Source of the DNA: Steroidobacter agaridevorans
GTDB taxonomy: Bacteria; Pseudomonadota; Gammaproteobacteria; Steroidobacterales; Steroidobacteraceae
Direction of reading: 5' to 3'
Length of the DNA stretch: 64,000 nucleotides
Assembly: GCF_009932555.1 (NCBI RefSeq)
Contig: NZ_BLJO01000006.1
Coordinates: 219,648-283,647 of the forward strand
Shown here piece after piece: positions 58,325 to 64,000 of the stretch (the first letter of the stretch is position 1; every line of letters starts with the position of its first letter). The notes beneath the pieces are model-generated. The model was given only the letters and a program-made list of their open reading frames with translations. It did not search any database and had not been told where the DNA came from. A program made the translations under genes and the position numbers.

Positions 58325-59842
58325 TCACTTTGCCGGCTTATCGGCGCGATCCAGCTTTCGTAGCAGCATCGCCTCGCTGACATGGGCCGTATCGATGCGC
58401 TCGACATCGGCCAGATCGGCGATCGTGCGCGCCACTTTCAGCACCCGGTGATACGCACGCGCGGAAAAGCAGAACTTGTTCGCAGCCTGATCGAGCAGGT
58501 TGCGAGCGCGCGTTGTGGGGTTGCATAGACGTTCGATTTCACGCGTCAACAGACGAGCGTTCGCGCATCCTTGCCTGGCGAGCTGAATCTCACGGACACG
58601 ACCGACACGCGCCGCTACGGTTGCTGTCGTTTCAGCCTGCGGATCGGGCGCACGCAGCGTTTCGTGCGGGACGCGCAGCACCTCAACGTGCAGATCGAGA
58701 CGATCGATCAGCGGACCTGACAGGCGGTTTCTGTATTTGCGTACTTGCTCGGACGTGCAGTGGCAGATGCCACGCTCGTCACCCAGGTATCCGCAGGGAC
58801 AAGGATTCATCGCAGCGACAAATTGAAACGATGCCGGGAATTCAGCCTGATGAGCAGCGCGCGAGATCGTGATCACGCCGGTCTCCAACGGCTCGCGCAA
58901 AACCTCGAGCGCCGCGCGCTCGTACTCGGGCAACTCGTCTAAAAACAAAACGCCGTGATGGGCAAGTGAGATCTCACCGGGTCGCGGCCGCGAGCCGCCG
59001 CCGACCAGGGCGACTGAAGACGCAGAGTGATGCGGCGTGCGAAACGGCCGCGTTCGCCAGCGCGATGTATCGATCGGAAGTCGGGCCACGCTCCGCACGG
59101 CAGCCACTTCCAGCGCTTCCTCCTCGCTCATTTGCGGCAGCAGGCCCGGCAATCGCTGAGCAAGCATGCTCTTTCCAGTGCCGGGAGGACCGATGAACAG
59201 CAGCGAGTGCGCGCCGGCAGCGGCAATCTCCAGAGCGCGCTTGGCGATCTCCTGGCCGCGCACCTCGCATAGATCCGCGTCGATGCCAGCGGCGCTATCG
59301 GGCGCGGCGCCCGTGATGAAATACAGCGGCGCCTTACCGCTGCCGTGAGCAACAACGTCGGGAAGGCTGGAGGCAATCGCGATTCGACATCCCGTGACCA
59401 ACGCCGCCTCGGCGACGTTTGCTCGGGGAACAAAAATGGAATGTTTGGCTCGCGTGGCCGCGACCGCCGCGAGCAGCACGCCCTGCATCGATTGCACTTC
59501 GCCGTTGAGCGAGAGCTCGCCATAGAACTCACAATCGCGCAGCGAGTCGGCAGGCAGCTGTTCCGAGGCAAGCAGGATGCCGAGCGCGATCGGCAAATCG
59601 TAGCGGCCGCCATCTTTCGGAAGATCCGCCGGTGAAAGGTTCACAGTGACGCGCCCTTCCGGCCACCCAAACCCGCAGTTGGCGATCGCTGCGCGCACAC
59701 GATCGCGACTTTCTTTTACGACAGCTTCGGCAAGACCGACGATGGCGAAGCGCGGCAAGCCCGGGCCGAGATCCACCTCGACACGTACCAGCGGCGCTTC
59801 CATTCCATGTTGCGCGCGACTCAAGACAGTCGCCATCGCCAT
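58325..59842 (-). CDS. comM: YifB/ComM-type Mg-chelatase-like AAA+ ATPase
   Basis: The protein has 505 residues, the usual length. The N-terminal Lon-protease-like S16 domain (VRVEVDLGPGLPRFAIVGLA, KESRDRVRAAIANCGF) precedes the AAA+ core with Walker A GPPGTGKSMLAQRLPGLLP at about 220, Walker B GVLFLDELPEY, and the zinc-like Cys cluster NPCPCGYLGDERGICHC. The C-terminal Mg-chelatase domain ends it. ComM is a hexameric helicase that promotes branch migration during natural transformation. GGAGG precedes the ATG. It converges with the cytochrome c gene. Confidence 0.94.
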   Translation of the reverse strand: MAMATVLSRAQHGMEAPLVRVEVDLGPGLPRFAIVGLAEAVVKESRDRVRAAIANCGFGWPEGRVTVNLSPADLPKDGGRYDLPIALGILLASEQLPADSLRDCEFYGELSLNGEVQSMQGVLLAAVAATRAKHSIFVPRANVAEAALVTGCRIAIASSLPDVVAHGSGKAPLYFITGAAPDSAAGIDADLCEVRGQEIAKRALEIAAAGAHSLLFIGPPGTGKSMLAQRLPGLLPQMSEEEALEVAAVRSVARLPIDTSRWRTRPFRTPHHSASSVALVGGGSRPRPGEISLAHHGVLFLDELPEYERAALEVLREPLETGVITISRAAHQAEFPASFQFVAAMNPCPCGYLGDERGICHCTSEQVRKYRNRLSGPLIDRLDLHVEVLRVPHETLRAPDPQAETTATVAARVGRVREIQLARQGCANARLLTREIERLCNPTTRARNLLDQAANKFCFSARAYHRVLKVARTIADLADVERIDTAHVSEAMLLRKLDRADKPAK

Positions 59843-59957
59843 CCCTGGCCCTCCACAAAGAAACGTTTGCCGATTCTTTCAGGCGGGCCACGCGCTGCGA
59901 GCGCGGATAACACGCCGAATCGCCACCAAATGGCAACGCGGCGAGGCGACAAATCGG

Positions 59958-60200
59958 TTAGGGATTTTTCTTTTCCAACTCGGCCAGGCGCGCTTCCAGC
60001 GCCTCGAGTTTCTCGCGGGTCCGGCGCAGCACGCCGGCTTGCACATCGAACTCTTGGCGCGACACCAGATCGAGCTTGCTCAAGCCGGCTTGCAGCACGG
60101 CTTTGAAGTTTTCTTCCAAATCACGGCGCAGCGCCTGCACGCCCGGCGGAACGGCGGAAGCGAGACGACGGGCGAGCTCATCGAGCGAACGAGGGTCCAC
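59958..60200 (-). CDS. ubiK: Ubiquinone biosynthesis accessory factor UbiK
   Basis: The protein has 80 residues. It fits the BMFP/YqiC family: SLDELARRLASAVPPGVQAL, RRDLEENFKAVLQAGLSKLD, LVSRQEFDVQAGVLRRTREK, then LEALEARLAELEKKN as a coiled coil. UbiK binds UbiJ and lipids and assists late O2-dependent ubiquinone steps. The start is GTG at 60200. It lies 115 bases upstream of comM on the same strand and is divergent from glnK; about 320 bases of regulatory DNA separate it from glnK. Confidence 0.92.
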   Translation of the reverse strand: MDPRSLDELARRLASAVPPGVQALRRDLEENFKAVLQAGLSKLDLVSRQEFDVQAGVLRRTREKLEALEARLAELEKKNP

Positions 60201-60311
60201 GGGGCAGACTCCTGAAGATGCGGATCGGGGACGGCATTAAGCCTCAAAATCGCCCGTCCGTGGAGATCGGTCCACGGTTACGGGGCAGTCAGTCCACGGT
60301 TGGCGGCATTT

Positions 60312-60359
60312 TGCTCCGAGTTGAAGCAAAGCGCCGGAATTTTCGCACCGAGAGAGTGC
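60312..60359 (+). promoter_or_regulatory. Two NtrC-type enhancer sites upstream of glnK
   Basis: The stronger site GCACC-GAGAG-AGTGC (60345-60359) fits the NtrC pattern GCAC-Y-N5-R-GTGC. A second, TGC-N11-GCA (60312-60328), is centred 32 bases upstream, about three helical turns, as in classic NtrC tandem sites. Both lie 55-100 bases upstream of the sigma-54 element. Confidence 0.65.
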
Positions 60360-60411
60360 GCCAGTGCCCTGTTGTCGGCCACGGCGGCGTTGGTTTGCTT
60401 GCACGAATTCG

Positions 60412-60427
60412 TGGCACAGATGATGCA
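60412..60427 (+). promoter_or_regulatory. Sigma-54 promoter of glnK-amtB
   Basis: TGGCAC-N5-ATGCA at 60412-60427 matches the -24/-12 consensus TGGCAC-N5-TTGCA at all but one base, with the GG and GC exactly 12 bases apart. Transcription should start near 60438, about 80 bases before glnK. The perfect palindrome CACGAATTCGTG (60402-60413) touches its upstream edge. Confidence 0.78.
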
Positions 60428-60466
60428 TTTCCGATGCGGCGCGCTTGGGAAGCGGGGAATTACTAC

Positions 60467-60483
60467 GACTAGTTTTACTAGTC
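60467..60483 (+). other. Hairpin in the glnK leader
   Basis: GACTAGT-TTT-ACTAGTC (60467-60483) is a perfect seven-base stem with a three-base loop, about 30 bases into the predicted leader and 37 bases before the glnK start. It has no T tract and is too weak for termination; it may affect RNA stability. Confidence 0.5.
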
Positions 60484-60501
60484 CCGAGCGCGCGCCCATG
60501 A

Positions 60502-60858
<357 letters not shown>

Positions 60859-60925
60859 ATCTATTTGTTTCCAACAGCAGCACCTGGCAGCAACAACGAT
60901 CTATCTCTTGCGTAGGAGAACGACA

Positions 60926-62449
60926 GTGAAAAAACCCTTGGCAACGAGCCGCGTGCTCACTTACCTATGGAGTCTCGCGCTTGTCGCGTTCGCGATAATC
61001 GCAGCGCCTGACATGGCGCTCGCGCAAGACGCTCCGGCCGCGGAACCTGCCGCTGTGGCCGCGGAAGCTGCGCCGGCCGAAGCTGCTGCTGCTCCGGCGG
61101 AAGAAGCGGCCGCTGCACCGGCTGCGCCGACGTTCGACAAGGGCGATATTTCCTGGGTCATGACCAGCACGCTGCTGGTCATCCTGATGACCATTCCCGG
61201 TCTGGCGCTGTTCTACGGCGGCATGGTCCGTTCGAAGAATGTGCTGTCCATCTCGATGCAGGTGTTCGTGGTGTTCAGCCTGCTGTCGGTGCTGTGGGCG
61301 ATCTACGGCTACAGCGTCGCATTCACCGGCGGCAACGCGTTCTTCGGCGGCTTCGATCGCATGTTCCTGGCGGGCATGCTGGATGCGGCCGGCAACCTGA
61401 CGGCGGCGGCGACCTTCAGCAAAGGCGTCTACATTCCGGAGTATCTGTACGCCGCGTTCCAGATGACCTTCGCGGGCATCACGTCGTGTCTGATCGTCGG
61501 CGCCTTCGCCGAGCGCATGAAGTTCTCCGCGGTGCTGGCGTTCGTGGTGCTGTGGTTCACTTTCTCCTACCTGCCGGTCGCGCACATGGTGTGGTTCTGG
61601 GCCGGTCCGGATGCGTACACCGACCCGGCAGCTGCTGAAGCCGCGACTGCAACCGCAGGCTTCCTCTTCCAGAAAGGCGCGCTCGACTTCGCGGGCGGCA
61701 CGGTCGTGCACATCAACGCGGGCATCGCCGGCCTGATCGGCTGCATCCTGGTCGGCAAGCGCAAGGGCTACGGCACCACGGCGATGACGCCGCACAACGT
61801 GCCGCTGATCATGATCGGCGCCTCGCTGCTGTGGGTGGGCTGGTTCGGCTTCAACGTCGGCTCGAACCTCGAGTCGAATGCGTTCGCCGCGCAGGTGTTC
61901 ATCAACACCTTCGTCGCCACCGCCGCTGCGGTCATCGCCTGGACCTTCGCTGAATGGATCTTCCGCGGCACGCCGACGATGCTCGGTGCGGCTTCGGGCG
62001 CGGTGGCCGGCCTGGTCGCCATCACTCCGGCCTGCGGCTGGGTGGGCCCGATGGGCGCGATCGTCATCGGCCTGATCGCCGGTGTGGTCTGCCTGTTCGC
62101 GGTCACCAAGCTGAAGTCGGCCCTGGGCTACGACGACTCGCTGGACGTGTTCGGCGTCCACTGCGTCGGCGGCATCCTCGGCGCCCTCCTGACCGGCGTG
62201 TTCAACAGCCCCTCGCTCGGCGGCACCGGCATCTACGACTACGTCGCCGGCACCTGGGGTTACGCAGGCATGGGCACGCAGGTCATGGCCCAGTTGTGGG
62301 GCGTGGGCACGACCATCGTCTGGTCGGGCATCGTGTCCTTCATCGCCTTCAAGCTCATCGATGTGGTGATCGGGCTCCGGGTCAGCGACGAAGTCGAGAC
62401 CGAGGGCCTGGATACGACCGAGCACGGCGAGCGAGGCTACAACCTCTAA
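60926..62449 (+). CDS. amtB: Ammonium transporter AmtB
   Basis: The protein has 507 residues. A Sec signal (to about 34, MALA-Q) and an Ala/Glu/Pro-rich segment (about 35-70) precede eleven membrane helices. The Amt marks include ILMTIPGLALFYGGMVRSKN, the first twin His in YLPVAHMVWFW and the second in FGVHCVGGILGALLTGVF. Other marks include GFNVGSNL and GAASGAVAGLVAITPACGWV. It conducts ammonium and is gated by GlnK. The GTG at 60926 with AGGAG eight bases upstream gives the signal peptide; a further upstream frame overlaps glnK. A strong terminator follows. Confidence 0.95.
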   Translation: MKKPLATSRVLTYLWSLALVAFAIIAAPDMALAQDAPAAEPAAVAAEAAPAEAAAAPAEEAAAAPAAPTFDKGDISWVMTSTLLVILMTIPGLALFYGGMVRSKNVLSISMQVFVVFSLLSVLWAIYGYSVAFTGGNAFFGGFDRMFLAGMLDAAGNLTAAATFSKGVYIPEYLYAAFQMTFAGITSCLIVGAFAERMKFSAVLAFVVLWFTFSYLPVAHMVWFWAGPDAYTDPAAAEAATATAGFLFQKGALDFAGGTVVHINAGIAGLIGCILVGKRKGYGTTAMTPHNVPLIMIGASLLWVGWFGFNVGSNLESNAFAAQVFINTFVATAAAVIAWTFAEWIFRGTPTMLGAASGAVAGLVAITPACGWVGPMGAIVIGLIAGVVCLFAVTKLKSALGYDDSLDVFGVHCVGGILGALLTGVFNSPSLGGTGIYDYVAGTWGYAGMGTQVMAQLWGVGTTIVWSGIVSFIAFKLIDVVIGLRVSDEVETEGLDTTEHGERGYNL

Positions 62450-62472
62450 GCCTGGCAAACACGGCATGGGTG

Positions 62473-62503
62473 AAAACGGGCGCTGCGGCGCCCGTTTTCT
62501 TTG
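62473..62503 (+). terminator. Intrinsic terminator of glnK-amtB
   Basis: An 11-base perfect stem AAAACGGGCGC/GCGCCCGTTTT (62473-62483 with 62488-62498) and a four-base loop are followed by TCTTT, 23 bases after the amtB stop. Confidence 0.92.
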
Positions 62504-62629
62504 GCGCCGGCCGTTCCCTACAACTTGCCCCCACAACGTGACCCACTGCTCAGTCCCGACGCATGACAGGGACTGTCTTAATCCCTCCCCCGGAGTCGTC
62601 CTGCTAAACTGCCGACGCTTTTTACATAG

Positions 62630-62977
<348 letters not shown>

Positions 62978-63001
62978 GAAAGAGACTGTTTGGAGACCGC
63001 C

Positions 63002-63451
63002 ATGCTCAGATCCGTCTTGTTGCTGACCCTGGCCGCGGCTTCGCTGGCCGCCGGCGCCGCGCACGCCGACGTCTACAAGTACAAGGACGAGAAAGGCAAC
63101 ATCCAGTACACCGACAAGCCGCCGTCATTGCCGGCCGAGCGGCTCAACGTGCAATCCCAGCGTACCGACATCGTCGCCGCCCAGGAGCGCTCGCAGGCGG
63201 CCATCAAGGCCAACACCAGCGCGCCACCGGCGGCGGGCAACTCGCCGGCCGAACAGAAGGCCGCCGCAGCCGCAAGCGCTCAGGACAAAGCCGACCGTTG
63301 CATCAAGGCGCGCGAGCGTTACGATCAATACATGAATTCGCAGAGACTGTACGAAGAAGGCAAGGACGGCGAGCGCCGTTATCTGACCGACGCCGAGCTC
63401 GATGCCGCGCGCGCCTCGGCCAAGGCTTCCATGGATGTGTTGTGCCAGTGA
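63002..63451 (+). CDS. DUF4124-domain exported protein
   Basis: The protein has about 149 residues. A Sec signal (to about 21, HA-DV) is followed directly by the DUF4124 motif VYKYKDEKGNIQYTDKPPS. After it come an Ala/Gln-rich linker and a charged helical tail (RCIKARERYDQYMNSQRLYE, LTDAELDAARASAKASMDVL). The family is common in gammaproteobacterial periplasms without a known role. GGAG lies seven bases before the ATG at 63002, preferred over a TTG at 62990. Its stop overlaps the start of the next gene by four bases (GTGA). Confidence 0.86.
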   Translation: MLRSVLLLTLAAASLAAGAAHADVYKYKDEKGNIQYTDKPPSLPAERLNVQSQRTDIVAAQERSQAAIKANTSAPPAAGNSPAEQKAAAAASAQDKADRCIKARERYDQYMNSQRLYEEGKDGERRYLTDAELDAARASAKASMDVLCQ

Positions 63452-64000
63452 CCCTGCGAGCTGGATTTGTCGGCCTGGGCGCAATGGGCCTGGGCATGGC
63501 GCGCAATCTTCACAAGCAGGGACTGCTGAGCGCCGTATGGAATCGCACGGCTGAAAAGGCCACCGCGCTCGCCCAGGAAACCGGCTGCAAGGCCGTCGGC
63601 AAACTCGCCGATCTCGCGCCCCTGTGCGATGTCATCGTGACTTGCGTGTCCGCGGATGCGGATGTGCTCGCGGTGATCGATGAACTGTTGCCGGTCATCG
63701 AGCCGGACACCATCGTCATCGACTGCTCCACCGTCAGCGCCGACACGGCGCGAACCGCTGCTCATCGGCTGCATAAAGCGGGCGCGCAGTTTCTCGATGC
63801 GCCGGTCAGCGGCGGGACCGAGGGTGCGCGCGACGGCACGCTCGCCGTCATGGTCGGCGGCGATGAAAAAGCATTCGAACGCGCGCAGCCGGTGCTGCAA
63901 GCGATGGGCAAGGCCGTCACGCACTTCGGCGCCAGCGGCTCGGGCCAGGCGGCGAAGGCTACGAATCAGATCATGTGTGCGGGCGTCATTCAGGCGGTCG
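63448..64000 (+). CDS. NAD(P)-dependent oxidoreductase, 3-hydroxyisobutyrate dehydrogenase family (cut by window end)
   Basis: The first 184 codons are present. The Rossmann motif is FVGLGAMGLGMARNL at about 7-21. The substrate loop DAPVSGGTEGARDGTLAVMV at about 113-132 and the catalytic Lys in SGQAAKATNQI near 173 are intact. The family oxidises beta-hydroxyacids such as 3-hydroxyisobutyrate or tartronate semialdehyde. The GTG start overlaps the DUF4124 stop (GTGA). No part after residue 184 is visible, so the exact subfamily remains open. Confidence 0.9.
   Translation, partial: MTLRAGFVGLGAMGLGMARNLHKQGLLSAVWNRTAEKATALAQETGCKAVGKLADLAPLCDVIVTCVSADADVLAVIDELLPVIEPDTIVIDCSTVSADTARTAAHRLHKAGAQFLDAPVSGGTEGARDGTLAVMVGGDEKAFERAQPVLQAMGKAVTHFGASGSGQAAKATNQIMCAGVIQAV

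Noticed and set aside
60965-62536. A long minus-strand frame opposite amtB.
   Set aside because: It is the antisense shadow of the transporter gene; composition is dominated by His, Asp, Arg and Gln with no motif.

Overview
The window is 64 kb of GC-rich, gene-dense chromosome from a gammaproteobacterium. The evidence for this is a YadG/YadH transporter, GspA/GspB, HemD, a YifB/ComM protein, a UbiK-type accessory factor, a glnK-amtB-P-II locus with a sigma-54/NtrC-type control region, and many LysR regulators together with a 987-residue TonB receptor. A lineage near Steroidobacter, Nevskia or the Xanthomonadales fits best, but this is inference from gene content. I found no insertion sequences, integrases, CRISPR arrays or rRNA; there is one tRNA. 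Both ends of the window cut through genes.

Layout. 1-12.9 kb: a minus-strand run containing ridA-merR behind a MerR-type promoter, then a five-gene operon in the order of Escherichia coli yehI-yehL-yehM-yehP-yehQ (WGR/DUF4132 giant, MoxR-type AAA+ ATPase, DUF5682 protein, VWA protein, SWIM zinc-finger protein) ending in a GNAT acetyltransferase. 13-19.4 kb: yadGH ABC exporter, gspAB, and a fused DhaL-DegV protein that looks like a one-polypeptide fatty-acid kinase. 19.4-25.9 kb: TetR repressor and a TolC/adaptor/RND pump operon with a clear terminator. 26-30.6 kb: a PLP enzyme, then a minus-strand periplasmic redox operon (di-haem peroxidase, Tat-exported metallophosphoesterase, cytochrome c, rhodanese) headed by a dyad-rich promoter and an HTH-only LysR fragment. 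30.8-45.2 kb: scattered regulators with small enzymes, a TonB receptor, a two-component system, hemD, a second exported-looking RidA protein, TauE/SafE and a quinone reductase. 45.4-49.2 kb: porin plus small phosphate-binding-like protein, a HicA-like toxin/HTH antitoxin pair with a palindromic operator, and two single-domain receivers, one lacking its phosphorylation site.

49.3-57.4 kb is the most accessory-looking part: a secreted Rhs/YD-repeat protein of about 1,417 residues with a glycine/alanine-rich C-terminal tip, translationally coupled to a small three-helix membrane protein (candidate immunity protein), flanked by a secreted barrel-like protein and a mini-Rhs/Ig protein. After it come two small secreted paralogues and the wreck of a nucleotidyltransferase-type toxin-antitoxin locus. 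57.4-64 kb returns to core genes: tRNA-Arg(CCG), a membrane-anchored cytochrome c, comM, ubiK, and glnK-amtB followed by a second P-II gene, a DUF4124 protein and a 3-hydroxyisobutyrate-dehydrogenase-like gene cut by the window end.

The two best candidates for under-described systems are the yehI-Q-like ATPase/VWA operon and the Rhs effector with its coupled membrane protein. The HicA-like pair with a non-HicB partner comes next.
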